A DNA stretch of 64,000 nt from Halothiobacillus sp. (GCA_016278265.1 JADQCE010000002.1:868001-932000); one strand, 5' to 3'; positions 37,634 through 46,383 are shown, numbered from the stretch's first letter. The notes: generated by a model not told the origin, from the sequence alone. Numbers and translations are program-made.

Positions 37634-38488
37634 ATGATGGTTGCAATTGGCTGGCTCGTGGTGCTGGCAAGTGTGATCGGCGGGTTCATGCTCGCCGGTG
37701 GGCACCTGATCATTCTGTTCCAGCCGATCGAGTACCTGATTATTTTCGGGGCTGCCGCAGCGGCGATGGTGGCAGGCAACTCGCCCAAGACCCTGAAGGC
37801 AACGCTCGGTGGCTTCGGCACCGCCTTCAAGGGGTCTCGTCATGGCAAGAAGCTCAATATGGAGACCCTTGCACTCCTTTATGCGGTGTTCACGCGGGCG
37901 CGCAAGGAAGGGTTGATGGCGATCGAGGAAGACATCGACGATCCGGAAAACAGTGAGTTGTTCAACGGTTTTCCGACCGTGATGAAGGATCATCACACCG
38001 TCGAATTCATCACCGACTATCTGCGGCTGATGGTCTCCAGCACGCTGGATGTGCACCAGATCGACAACCTGATGGACCTGGACATCGACACCCACCACGA
38101 AGAGGCCGATCTGCCCCGATCAGCGATTGCCAAGTTGGGCGAGGCCCTGCCGGCGTTCGGTATCGTTGCAGCGGTCCTCGGGGTGGTGCACACCCTGGAG
38201 TCGGTCCACCTGCCGCCGTCGGAACTTGGCAAACTGATCGCCGCAGCCCTGGTGGGGACCTTTCTCGGTATCCTCGCGGCTTACGCGTTCATCAATCCGG
38301 TGGCCAACAATCTCGAGCACAAGATCAATGACGGCACCAAATATCAGCAAAGCATCAAGGCCGCACTGATTGCGTTCATGAACGGCTACCCGCCGCAGGT
38401 GGCCGTCGAGTTCGGCCGCAAAGTGTTGTATTCCTCGGATCGGCCGAGCTTCACGGAGCTCGAGACATTCCTCAAAGAAAACAAGTGA
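37634..38488 (+). CDS. motA: Flagellar motor stator protein MotA
   Basis: A 284-residue stator subunit with four membrane helices (about 3-22, 34-51, 171-190, 200-220). The cytoplasmic loop carries TRARKEGLMAIEEDID, with the Arg and Glu expected to face FliG, and the conserved Pro region is ALPAFGIVAAVLGVVHTLES. It is the H+-type E. coli MotA length rather than the shorter PomA (about 255). GGAGACG upstream of the ATG serves as ribosome-binding site. motB follows after 27 nt. No other flagellar structural gene is in the window. Confidence 0.94.
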   Translation: MMVAIGWLVVLASVIGGFMLAGGHLIILFQPIEYLIIFGAAAAAMVAGNSPKTLKATLGGFGTAFKGSRHGKKLNMETLALLYAVFTRARKEGLMAIEEDIDDPENSELFNGFPTVMKDHHTVEFITDYLRLMVSSTLDVHQIDNLMDLDIDTHHEEADLPRSAIAKLGEALPAFGIVAAVLGVVHTLESVHLPPSELGKLIAAALVGTFLGILAAYAFINPVANNLEHKINDGTKYQQSIKAALIAFMNGYPPQVAVEFGRKVLYSSDRPSFTELETFLKENK

Positions 38489-38515
38489 ACCGGTTGAATA
38501 CGGGGTAGAAATACG

Positions 38516-39541
38516 GTGGCCGAACAACCGGATCAAAACCAGCAGATCGTCATCAAGAAGGTCAAGAAGGGCCATGGTGGTCATCACGGTGGGGCATGGA
38601 AAATTGCCTACGCCGACTTCGTGACCGCGATGATGGCCTTCTTCCTGCTGATGTGGCTGCTGGGCTCGATGGGCGAGGAAGATCTCAAGGGTATCTCGGA
38701 ATACTTCGCCAACCCGACCAAGGTCACCCTGGAAGGTGGCAGCAATGCCGGCATGAGCGAAAGCCTGATCGACGGCGGCGGGGACGACCTCACCCGCCAG
38801 GAAGGGCAGGTACAGGCCGGCGACAAGCCCACGCCCGAAAAGCGGGATACCCGATCCGAGGACAAGACGGCTGATCCGTCCGAAATGACCCAGGAACAGA
38901 TCCAGGAGCAGATCGAGGCGCTCGAGCGTGAGCAGATCGAGGAACTCAAGGAGCGCCTGGAGTCCTTGATCGAGGTCGATCCGGCCCTGAAGGCCTACAA
39001 GGATCAGATCAAGCTCGACATTACCCGCGATGGATTGCGCATCCAGATCATCGACAAGGAAAACCGGCCGATGTTCGAACTAGGCTCCGATGACCTGCAG
39101 GGGTATGCCGTCGAGATTCTGCATTCGCTCGCCCCGGTCCTGAACGACATGCCCAACCGCCTTTCGATCGAGGGGCACACTGACGCTCGTCCCTTCGGTC
39201 GGGAAGGGCGGAGTAACTGGGAGTTGTCCGCCGAGCGCGCCAATTCGGCCCGTCGCACCCTGGCGGATTATGGGTACCAGCAGGACAAGTTCCTGCAGGT
39301 CATCGGGATGGCGGACGCCTTGCCGTTCGTCGCGGAGGACCCGCTCGATCCGCAGAATCGGCGCATATCGATGACGGTGATGAAGGAATCCGCGACCCGA
39401 CGCATCCTCGAACCCTCTCGTGGGGGCGGAATGAATGTCGAGGATCTTCTCGAGGGCCCGACGGGCGTGACGGATCAGGGAGCCGGGGTGACTGACAACC
39501 CCGAGACCGGCACGCCGACCGACACCGAAACCAGCCCATAA
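38516..39541 (+). CDS. motB: Flagellar motor stator protein MotB
   Basis: A 341-residue stator partner. The single membrane helix follows HGGAWKIAYADFVTAMMAFF and contains the ion-carrying Asp34. The plug/linker is unusually rich in Glu/Gln (about 80-165, QEQIQEQIEALEREQIEELK), predicted coiled coil. The OmpA-like peptidoglycan-binding domain (about 190-295) contains LSIEGHTDARPFGREGRSNW and LSAERANSARRTLADYGY. The extreme C-terminus is an acidic Thr/Pro-rich tail. GTG start at 38516. It forms an operon with motA, and a membrane methyltransferase follows after seven bases. Confidence 0.95.
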   Translation: MAEQPDQNQQIVIKKVKKGHGGHHGGAWKIAYADFVTAMMAFFLLMWLLGSMGEEDLKGISEYFANPTKVTLEGGSNAGMSESLIDGGGDDLTRQEGQVQAGDKPTPEKRDTRSEDKTADPSEMTQEQIQEQIEALEREQIEELKERLESLIEVDPALKAYKDQIKLDITRDGLRIQIIDKENRPMFELGSDDLQGYAVEILHSLAPVLNDMPNRLSIEGHTDARPFGREGRSNWELSAERANSARRTLADYGYQQDKFLQVIGMADALPFVAEDPLDPQNRRISMTVMKESATRRILEPSRGGGMNVEDLLEGPTGVTDQGAGVTDNPETGTPTDTETSP

Positions 39542-39548
39542 CCTCACG

Positions 39549-40319
39549 ATGCGTCGCCACCTAGCCCTGCTGATCGGGTTCGTCGTTCTGGCACTCGCGA
39601 TATTGGCGAGTCTCTTGATTTCGCGGGCCTGGATGCAGTGGCAGGGTGATATGCCGGACGCGTGGCTGATCGCCGTGGCAGCCGGCGTGCTGGCTATGCT
39701 GATGGGGTGGCGCCTGTTGGAGCCCTGGTGGCGTGGTGTGTTGCTGGTAGCCCCGCTGGTCATGTGGGGTGGGCTACAGATCCACCCGGGCTGGTTCCTT
39801 GCCGCAGCCGTGGTCTTGCTGCTGGTTCAGTTCAATGCCATTCGCCACCGGGTGCCGCTTTATCGCTCGGGCACGGCCGTCATGGACGCATTGGACGTGG
39901 AAATCCGGGAACGCGGTATTCGCCAACTCGCCGATGTGGGCTGTGGAGACGGCCACGTGATCACGGCCTTGGCGAGGCGTTTCCCCGAGACGCAATTCAC
40001 CGGCTTTGAGACCGCACCGTTGCTCTATCTGGTGGCCTGGTGGCGCTGTCGTCGGCTATCGAATTGCCGGGTGATATTCCGTGATTTCTGGCGGGCGTCC
40101 TGGCGCGATCAGGATGCAGTGTTCACCTTCCTTTCACCCGAGCCGATGTTGCGCATCTGGCGCAAGTGCCAGCGCGAGTTGCCCGAAGGGGGTGCCTTGT
40201 ACTCGCTGGCCTTCGAGGTGCCGGGGGTCCAGGCCGAGTCGTTGATCGGTGCGGGGCGATTCGACCTCTACCGTTATCCCCGACTGCCGCGGCAATCGGC
40301 GGTTTCCGATCCCGACTGA
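39549..40319 (+). CDS. Membrane-anchored class I SAM-dependent methyltransferase-like protein
   Basis: 256 residues. Three or four hydrophobic helices fill the first 95 residues (ALLIGFVVLALAILASLLIS, then AWLIAVAAGVLAMLMGW and WFLAAAVVLLLVQF). They are followed by a Rossmann-type domain with motif I ADVGCGDGHVITALARRF (from residue 128) and the acidic end of strand 2 in FTGFETA. The N-terminal topology resembles other short membrane-tethered class I methyltransferases. No substrate motif is recognised. The start is seven bases after motB, so it is co-transcribed with the stator genes, and a strong terminator follows. Whether it acts on flagellar proteins is unknown. Confidence 0.7.
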   Translation: MRRHLALLIGFVVLALAILASLLISRAWMQWQGDMPDAWLIAVAAGVLAMLMGWRLLEPWWRGVLLVAPLVMWGGLQIHPGWFLAAAVVLLLVQFNAIRHRVPLYRSGTAVMDALDVEIRERGIRQLADVGCGDGHVITALARRFPETQFTGFETAPLLYLVAWWRCRRLSNCRVIFRDFWRASWRDQDAVFTFLSPEPMLRIWRKCQRELPEGGALYSLAFEVPGVQAESLIGAGRFDLYRYPRLPRQSAVSDPD

Positions 40320-40360
40320 ACGGCAACCGGCGATTGCCGGCCACCCGATCATCCAAAAAC

Positions 40361-40389
40361 AAAAAAGCCGGCCAATGGCCGGCTTTTCG
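40361..40389. terminator. Bidirectional intrinsic terminator
   Basis: AGCCGGCC (40366-40373) pairs with GGCCGGCT (40377-40384) around a 3-base loop, with six As before and TTTT after. It lies between the convergent methyltransferase and RNA-binding protein genes. Confidence 0.88.
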
Positions 40390-40407
40390 TCATCTCCCGG
40401 GAGAGTC

Positions 40408-40692
40408 TCAGTAACGCGAACCGAAACCGCCGCCGTCGTTGGTGCGCTCGCGCGGACGCGCTTCGTTGACACGGACGGTGCGGCCATCCATATCGGTATC
40501 GTTGAGCGCTTCGATGGCCTGCATGCCGGCGTCCTTGTCGGTCATCTCGACAAAGCCGAAGCCCTTGGAACGACCGGTGGCCATGTCCTTGATCACCTTG
40601 GCGGATTTGACTTCGCCGAAGGCTTCGAAGGCGGCCTGGAGGCCTTGGTCATCCTGGGAGTAGGGCAGATTGCCCACGTAAATATTGATCAT
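40408..40692 (-). CDS. RRM-type RNA-binding protein
   Basis: A 94-residue single RNA-recognition-motif protein, of the kind that acts as a cold- or stress-related RNA chaperone in proteobacteria and cyanobacteria. RNP2 is IYVGNL (residues 4-9) and RNP1 is KGFGFVEM (43-50), both with the expected aromatics. The C-terminal tail is short, Arg/Gly-rich and basic (NEARPRERTNDGGGFGSRY). A long, structured leader precedes it (next entry), which fits post-transcriptional control, although that is inference. Confidence 0.93.
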   Translation of the reverse strand: MINIYVGNLPYSQDDQGLQAAFEAFGEVKSAKVIKDMATGRSKGFGFVEMTDKDAGMQAIEALNDTDMDGRTVRVNEARPRERTNDGGGFGSRY

Positions 40693-41162
40693 CTCGAAAA
40701 CAAACTCTCAAAACCGTGCTGATCTGGCGACCGGCCGGGGTGTTCAGCACGCATCCACCCCGGTCGAATGAAGGTAGCGAGCTCGCCGCAACGGCTTTGT
40801 GCCGGGCAACGATCGGAGCCTTCATCCGTTTGACAGTAAACCATTCGGGCGTGAACGCAAGCGGTGTTTTCCGTCGATCTGACGGTCTGTGGTTTTCCAG
40901 CATCTGTCGCGTTCGGGGCCCCGTTTCAAATAGGCAGCGGCGCATCAGGTCCGCCGCCGGTCGGTTGTCGATGAGCACATAGGTAACGGCAATCATTCTC
41001 TTTTGTCGGAGCCCTTGTTTATCTGGGAGTCTCACTTCCCACTCTCGACCATGCCGAAAACGTCGCACGTAAGGTAAATCGCCCTCGATTTACTAAGCTT
41101 CCATTCAATTAGTTTTGACCGCGCCCTGTATCCCGGATCTTAAAGGAGTCGACCTGTCACGT
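40693..41162. promoter_or_regulatory. Long intergenic region: RRM leader and chaN upstream region
   Basis: The 470 bases hold no convincing gene. Near the RRM gene, two inverted repeats interlock: GTGCTGA/TCAGCAC (40716-40722 with 40744-40750) and CCGGGGTG/CACCCCGG (40735-40742 with 40756-40763). The left arm of the second lies in the loop of the first, so they form either a pseudoknot or alternative folds. Nearer chaN is a perfect 8-bp inverted repeat GTAAATCG-CCCT-CGATTTAC (41074-41093). AAGGAG at 41143-41148 lies 14 nt before the chosen chaN ATG. Confidence 0.45.
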
Positions 41163-42161
41163 ATGGAACCGATGGCATCCCCGGACAATTTGACTCCATT
41201 GATGGTTCGGCACCGTCGGACGATTCCCCGAATCGCGACCTTGCTGGGAGGACTGGCGGTTTTGCTGGCCTTCTCCTGCACCCGAGCTGAGCCCTCGACG
41301 CTTGTTGGTAGCTGGTGGGATGCCCAGGGTCAGAGTGTCACGGAGAAGCAGGCGCTAGATCGCTTGCGTGATGCGCCCGTGATTCTCCTGGGCGAAGTGC
41401 ATGATTCCCAGCCCATCCATCGGCGGCAACTCGAGCTGCTCGATGCGTTCAACGGTCCGGTGTTGCTGGCGCTCGAGCAGCTTGATTTGGGCGGTGACGG
41501 CAGGATCGAGCGTCTCAATGACGAGAGCTTTCAAAACGGTCGTGCGCGAGCCCAAGCGGTCGGGTTCGACCATGATGGGTGGGGATGGGATCACTACGGC
41601 CCGTTGTTCGATTGGGCAACGGTGCACGGGGCGCCGCTTTGGCCACTGAACCTGTCGCGCGAGAAGGCCATGGCGGTGGCCATGGCAGACGGTACCGGCT
41701 GGCGTGACGAGCTGGATGCCAACGCGCGGGCGTGGGTCGATGAAATTGCCCCGGGGCTGTCCCTGCCGACTGAGCAGCAGCGCGGCCTGGTCGAGGTTCT
41801 CGAGCAATCGCATTGCCAGGAGATACCGTCGGCCATGTCCAGCCGCATGGTTCGCGCGCAGGTGGCGCGCGACGTGTTGATGGCCAAGGCGATTATGGGC
41901 GCGCGGAAAGCCTACCCCGACCATCAGATCGTTGCCGTGATGGGCAACGAACACGCACGGCTGGACCGAGGGGTTGGGTATTGGTTGGCACAGTTGGCCG
42001 AGGAGGCACGTCCGGACGTCATGTCGATAGGCATGGTGCCGATAAACCAACTGAGCGACGCCGCGGGGCTAGACGACGCCTTCGACCTGCGAGTGGTCAT
42101 GCCGGCAGTGGATCGGCCGGATCCTTGCGCGCAGGCGCGCGAATCACGGAAAGGGGAGTGA
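41163..42161 (+). CDS. ChaN-family lipoprotein (DUF399/TIKI superfamily)
   Basis: A 332-residue predicted lipoprotein: after a charged start, a hydrophobic signal ends in the lipobox LAFSC with Cys39 as the lipidated residue. The mature domain contains LLGEVHDSQPIHRRQLELL and ALEQLDLGGDGRIER, then a helical insertion, and IVAVMGNEHARLDRGVGYWL near the end. These Glu/His signature positions characterise the ChaN/TIKI-like superfamily, where ChaN of Campylobacter binds haem. Whether this protein binds haem or is a metalloprotease is not decidable. The frame is open further upstream (TTG 41115); I choose the ATG at 41163, with the weakly placed AAGGAG as its only ribosome-site candidate. Confidence 0.8.
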   Translation: MEPMASPDNLTPLMVRHRRTIPRIATLLGGLAVLLAFSCTRAEPSTLVGSWWDAQGQSVTEKQALDRLRDAPVILLGEVHDSQPIHRRQLELLDAFNGPVLLALEQLDLGGDGRIERLNDESFQNGRARAQAVGFDHDGWGWDHYGPLFDWATVHGAPLWPLNLSREKAMAVAMADGTGWRDELDANARAWVDEIAPGLSLPTEQQRGLVEVLEQSHCQEIPSAMSSRMVRAQVARDVLMAKAIMGARKAYPDHQIVAVMGNEHARLDRGVGYWLAQLAEEARPDVMSIGMVPINQLSDAAGLDDAFDLRVVMPAVDRPDPCAQARESRKGE

Positions 42162-42164
42162 TGT

Positions 42165-42226
42165 GGGAGAGACCGGGAGAGACCGATTCAGGGCTTGCAC
42201 CCCGTGTTAACGTGGCCTCGGCCACG
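42165..42226 (+). repeat. Tandem 10-mer and hairpin in porin leader
   Basis: GGGAGAGACC occurs twice head to tail at 42165-42184. A short hairpin CGTGGCC-TC-GGCCACG follows at 42211-42226, about 50 nt before the porin start. Both are likely in the porin's 5' leader. The role is unknown; a stabilising leader hairpin is a common arrangement for abundant outer-membrane proteins. Confidence 0.35.
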
Positions 42227-42275
42227 AAAAACGATCAGAGCCGTTGATAAACAACGAAAAAATGAGGGATCGAAG

Positions 42276-43586
42276 ATGAAGAAGCAGTTGTTGGCAATCT
42301 CCATCGGCGTGGCGCTTGGAACCTCGCCGCTCTCCGGTATGGCCGCCACCGGTGACGCCAGCGCCGAACGCATTATGCAGGAGCTCGAGGCACTCAAGCA
42401 GCGCGTCGAGAACCTGCAGGGCGAGTTGGAGAAAGAGCGCGCGCGCAACGATCAGATTGAACAGACACAGTCGGAGCAGGCCGAGAAGGTCGCCCAGGCT
42501 GAAGAAAAGGCGGAAGCCGCTAAGCCGGATATCAATGTTGGCGGCGCGGTGCGATTCAACTACACCGTGGCTGACGACGACAGTGCCGGCAAGGACCGTG
42601 GTGGCGACCTGGCGTTTGATACCTTCCGCCTGAACTTCGATGGCGAGATCAACGACGTGATCCTCTCCGCCGAGTGGCGCTGGTACGAGTACATGTCAGT
42701 CATTCACCACGCCTGGGTTGGTTACGAGTTCACCGATGATCTGATGGCGAAGGCGGGTGTCTTCCGTACCCCGTTCGGTGTCCTGCCGTACAACTCACAC
42801 AACTTCTACTTCTCGTCCCTCTACTACGTGGGTCTTGAGGACAACTACGACTTTGGCATCGGGACGACCTACACCCCGGGCGACTGGCGTTTCGATCTCG
42901 CGCTCATGAAGAACGACGAGCGGGGTGGAAACAGCCTCGAATCCTATGATGCCAATGTCGTTGGCTATAACTACAGCACAGCTGATGGCGCTCCCTCCCG
43001 TGGTGATCTCGATAACGCTACTGATACCCAGACGGTTAACACCGTGGTTGGCCGCGCGGAGCACACCTACGAGGTGAACGACAAGCTCACGCTGAAACCG
43101 GGCGCGTCCTTCAAGTATGGTCAGCTTGATGGTGCCGGGGCGGGCGGCGACGGTGACTACTATGCCGCCGCCGCACATCTGGTTGCCGACTACGATCGGT
43201 GGAACCTGCAACTGCAGTACACCGACTGGGAATACGATCTGGATGATCCGGCCGCCCAGTTCATCAATTACGGCTATTACGCGGGTCTTTTCACCGGGCC
43301 GCTCTCGGCGAAGGCGATTACGGCCAACCTGGCCTACACGCTCCCGGTTGAATGGGGTCCGGTATCCTCGCTGACGTTCTACAATGATTACAGCTTGATC
43401 TACGATAAGAACGCAGATTTCGAGGACACCTACATGAACGTCACCGGCATGGCCGTCGCTGCAGGTGGGCTGTACACGTACTTCGACATCATCAATGGGA
43501 AGAATCAGCCGTTTGTTGCTAACGGCATGACCAGCGACGGCGGTCAAAACACGATCTTCAATATCAACGTCGGTTACTACTTCTAA
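42276..43586 (+). CDS. Outer-membrane porin-like beta-barrel with N-terminal coiled coil
   Basis: A 436-residue exported protein. The signal peptide is MKKQLLAISIGVALGTSPLSG, cleaved near AMA at about 23-24. The next 60 residues are Glu/Gln/Ala-rich with heptad spacing (ELEALKQRVENLQGELEKER), a predicted trimeric coiled coil. The rest alternates polar/aromatic residues in beta-strand pattern and ends in Phe after a strand (NINVGYYF), as outer-membrane barrels do. It resembles phosphate-selective OprO/OprP-type or related porins in outline, but loop motifs do not settle the substrate. GAGGGAT sits at proper spacing before the ATG. A strong terminator follows. Confidence 0.82.
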   Translation: MKKQLLAISIGVALGTSPLSGMAATGDASAERIMQELEALKQRVENLQGELEKERARNDQIEQTQSEQAEKVAQAEEKAEAAKPDINVGGAVRFNYTVADDDSAGKDRGGDLAFDTFRLNFDGEINDVILSAEWRWYEYMSVIHHAWVGYEFTDDLMAKAGVFRTPFGVLPYNSHNFYFSSLYYVGLEDNYDFGIGTTYTPGDWRFDLALMKNDERGGNSLESYDANVVGYNYSTADGAPSRGDLDNATDTQTVNTVVGRAEHTYEVNDKLTLKPGASFKYGQLDGAGAGGDGDYYAAAAHLVADYDRWNLQLQYTDWEYDLDDPAAQFINYGYYAGLFTGPLSAKAITANLAYTLPVEWGPVSSLTFYNDYSLIYDKNADFEDTYMNVTGMAVAAGGLYTYFDIINGKNQPFVANGMTSDGGQNTIFNINVGYYF

Positions 43587-43610
43587 ATGACCGTAAAATG
43601 AAGAGCGTTC

Positions 43611-43637
43611 AAAGCGGGCCGCGGCCCGCTTTTTTTA
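43611..43637 (+). terminator. Intrinsic terminator after porin
   Basis: The perfect inverted repeat AGCGGGCC-GC-GGCCCGCT (43613-43630) is followed by seven Ts, and three As precede it. It is one of the clearest terminators in the window. Confidence 0.9.
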
Positions 43638-43727
43638 TGTCCGTAAATTGTCGAAAAACGAGGCGCAACTGCCACACTGTGGGCAGAACGTATCGTCCGA
43701 TAGCCCTACCTTGCGAGCGAGTGAGTC

Positions 43728-45626
43728 ATGGAAGCGGAAGTCCAGGAAATCAGCGAACACTTGCGTCAGTACCCGCCGTTCGACCGGCTTGACCGGAAAT
43801 GGCTGGACCAGATTGCCGCCCGCACGGACGTGGCCTATTACCGGGAAGGCTCCATGATCCAGGAGTACGGCGAGCCGATCGACACGCTGCGTTACATCCG
43901 TAGCGGGGCGGTCGAGATCTATCGCCACAACGGCGAGCTCTACAACCGGATCGGGGAAGGCGACATCTTTGGGCACACCGGCCTGCTGCACAATCGCCGG
44001 GTGCGGTTCCCGGTGCGCGCCATCGAGGACACGTTGATCTACCTGATCCCGGCGGACATCTTCGACCGTCTCTGCGAGGAAGACGACCAGTTTGCCGATT
44101 TCGTCGAACTGTCCGGTCCACGCCTGCAGGCCACGGTGGAACAGAACGAGCGCGAAAACGACCTGATGGTCAGCCGCGTTCGCCGCTTGCTGACCCGCAG
44201 TCCGGTGAGCATCGAGGAAAACGCCACGGTGCACGAGGCGGCTCGTTCGATGACCGACCATCACGTCTCGTCAATCCTGTTGCTGTCGCGGGCCGAGGGG
44301 GGTGACGAGCGTGCCTTTGCCGGTGAGGAGGACGGGCATTGGCGCCTGAGCGGCATCCTGACGGATCAGGACCTGCGTGCGCGGGTGCTGGCCGCCGGAC
44401 TGTCCGGTGAGACGCCGCTCGCCGAGATCAAGCACGACCGGCTGATCACCATCCAGTCGGACGAGTCGGTCTACGAGGCGATGCTCGCGATGCTGCGCAA
44501 CAACGTCCACCACCTGCCGGTGCTGCATCGCCGTCGACCTGTGGGCGTGGTGCATCTCTCCGATATCGTGCGTTACGAAACGCACAGCAGCCTGTACCTG
44601 GTCAGCAATATATTCAACCAGGGATCGGTCAAGGGCCTCGCTCGGTTGATGCCGGACGTGCGGGCCGCCTTCGTCCGGCTGGTGGACGACGGGGCGACCT
44701 CGCAGATGATCGGTCAGGCGATGTCCAGTATCGGCCGAAGCCTGATCAGACGGTTGATCGAACTGGCCGAGGCGGAGTTGGGCCCGCCACCGGTGCCTTA
44801 TTGCTTTATGGTCAATGGCTCGATGGCGCGAAACGATCAGACCATCGCCACGGACCAGGACAACGCGTTGATCCTGGACGACTCCTTCGACCCGGAACAG
44901 CACGATGCCTGGTTCGCGGCCCTGGCCGAACGCGTGAGCGACGGCCTTCATGCCTGCGGTTATCCCTATTGCAACGGCGGGATCATGGGCACCAACCCGA
45001 AATGGCGCCAACCGCTGTCAGTGTGGCGGCGCTATTTCGAGGAGTGGATCGACAAGCCCGACCCGGAGAAACTGCTGCACAGTTCGATCTTCTTCGACCT
45101 GGAGGCCGTGCACGGAGAAGAGCGCTTCGTCGAGCAGCTACAGGACCTGATCGCCCAACGTGCCAGTCAGAGCCCCTTGTTCCTCGCCGCCCTGGCGCGC
45201 AATGCGCTCAATCGCACGCCGCCGCTTGGCTTTTTCCGGACCTTCGTGATGGAAAAGGACGGGCAGCACAACAACTCCATCAATCTCAAACGGCGTGGCA
45301 CCGCGCCGCTTGTGGACGTCATCCGTGTGCATGCCCTGGCAATCGGTTCGCGCTCGCAGACATCATTCGACCGCCTCGACGATATCGTCAAGGCCAACTC
45401 GTTGCCGGCGGGTCAGGCGGACAAGCTGCGTTATGCGCTGGAGTTCATCTCGATGGTCCGCATCCGGCACCAAGCGCATGATCTCAAGCATCATCATGCG
45501 CCCGACAACAACATCGAACCGGAAAACGTGTCGGATGGCGAACGCCACAACCTCAAGGATGCCTTCCAGGTGCTGAGCAACGCCCAGAAATTCCTGCGGT
45601 TTCGTTACCCGATGCCCAATCGCTGA
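43728..45626 (+). CDS. cNMP-binding / CBS / DUF294 nucleotidyltransferase-like protein
   Basis: A 632-residue soluble multidomain protein. Residues about 18-130 form a cyclic-nucleotide-binding fold (GSMIQEYGEPIDTLRYIRSG and GEGDIFGHTGLL). A CBS pair follows (about 150-285; ending LPVLHRRRPVGVVHLSDIVR). A DUF294 nucleotidyltransferase domain starts near 361, with MVNGSMARNDQTIATDQDNA matching the GSxARxEQTxxTDQDNAL consensus (Asp for Glu). The DUF294_C domain (from about 470) contains KRRGTAPLVDVIRVHALAIG. This is GlnD-like architecture, expected to transfer a nucleotide to an unknown partner under control of nucleotide and adenylate ligands. It is followed after eight bases by a DEDDh exonuclease. 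Confidence 0.88.
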   Translation: MEAEVQEISEHLRQYPPFDRLDRKWLDQIAARTDVAYYREGSMIQEYGEPIDTLRYIRSGAVEIYRHNGELYNRIGEGDIFGHTGLLHNRRVRFPVRAIEDTLIYLIPADIFDRLCEEDDQFADFVELSGPRLQATVEQNERENDLMVSRVRRLLTRSPVSIEENATVHEAARSMTDHHVSSILLLSRAEGGDERAFAGEEDGHWRLSGILTDQDLRARVLAAGLSGETPLAEIKHDRLITIQSDESVYEAMLAMLRNNVHHLPVLHRRRPVGVVHLSDIVRYETHSSLYLVSNIFNQGSVKGLARLMPDVRAAFVRLVDDGATSQMIGQAMSSIGRSLIRRLIELAEAELGPPPVPYCFMVNGSMARNDQTIATDQDNALILDDSFDPEQHDAWFAALAERVSDGLHACGYPYCNGGIMGTNPKWRQPLSVWRRYFEEWIDKPDPEKLLHSSIFFDLEAVHGEERFVEQLQDLIAQRASQSPLFLAALARNALNRTPPLGFFRTFVMEKDGQHNNSINLKRRGTAPLVDVIRVHALAIGSRSQTSFDRLDDIVKANSLPAGQADKLRYALEFISMVRIRHQAHDLKHHHAPDNNIEPENVSDGERHNLKDAFQVLSNAQKFLRFRYPMPNR

Positions 45627-45634
45627 TCACCGTC

Positions 45635-46348
45635 ATGTCGAACCCGCAACCGGAAGAATCAACCTGGGCCGCCTTCTTTGCCGACAAGGCCAGACGTTGC
45701 CAGGATCCCGCGCTGCGGGCGTTCTACGCGGCCGGGGTGCCGGGGCCGCAGACCCCGCTGTGCGACGTGCCGCTGGTGGCGCTGGATTTAGAGACCACAG
45801 GACTGGACGTTCATCGCCATGCCATCGTGTCGATCGGCCTGGTGCCATTCGACCTGAGGCGGATCCGTCCGTCGGCCGGCCGCTACTGGGTCGTTCGTCC
45901 GCAGCGGCCGTTGGATGAGGCCTCTATCCGGTTCCATCGGATCACGCATGCCGAAGTCGCCCACGCGCCGGATATCGACGCGGTGCTCGACGAGCTGCTG
46001 GCCGAGCTTTCGGGGCGTCTCGTGGTGGTCCACTACCGCGGAATCGAACGGCCTTTCCTGGATGCCGCCGTGCAGGACCGCCGCGGTGAACGTTGCCTGT
46101 TTCCGCTGATCGACACCATGAGCATCGAGGCGCGCGAGGTGCGCCAGGGCGGGTGGAATCGCCTCAAGGGGATGTTGCGCGGGGCGCCGACATCGATACG
46201 CCTGTCGGATACCCGGGCTCGCTACGGCTTACCGGCCTATTCGGCACACCACGCCAAGCTCGACGCGTTGGCGACCGCCGAACTGCTGCAGGCGCAGATC
46301 GCCCGGCACTACTCCCCGGATACCCCCGTGGGTGAGCTTTGGGAGTGA
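45635..46348 (+). CDS. DEDDh-family 3'-5' exonuclease (DnaQ-like)
   Basis: 237 residues. Exo I motif LVALDLETTGLD (about residues 47-58), Exo II VVVHYRGIERPFLDAAV with the second Asp, and Exo III HHAKLDALATAELLQ with the general-base His and last Asp: all four acidic residues are present. It lacks any polymerase-III-specific region, so it is a stand-alone exonuclease acting on DNA or RNA ends. It starts eight bases after the DUF294 gene. That pair recurs in proteobacteria, often beside acetate-permease genes (recollection), but actP is absent here. A role in processing a nucleotide product of the neighbour is speculative. Confidence 0.87.
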   Translation: MSNPQPEESTWAAFFADKARRCQDPALRAFYAAGVPGPQTPLCDVPLVALDLETTGLDVHRHAIVSIGLVPFDLRRIRPSAGRYWVVRPQRPLDEASIRFHRITHAEVAHAPDIDAVLDELLAELSGRLVVVHYRGIERPFLDAAVQDRRGERCLFPLIDTMSIEAREVRQGGWNRLKGMLRGAPTSIRLSDTRARYGLPAYSAHHAKLDALATAELLQAQIARHYSPDTPVGELWE

Positions 46349-46383
46349 CGTCGCGTCGGGCGGAAACGATGGGTACCTGACCA

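Noticed and set aside
40649..41068. 139-codon minus-strand frame upstream of the RRM gene
   Set aside because: No ribosome-binding site or domain; it covers the structured leader and reads as random sequence.
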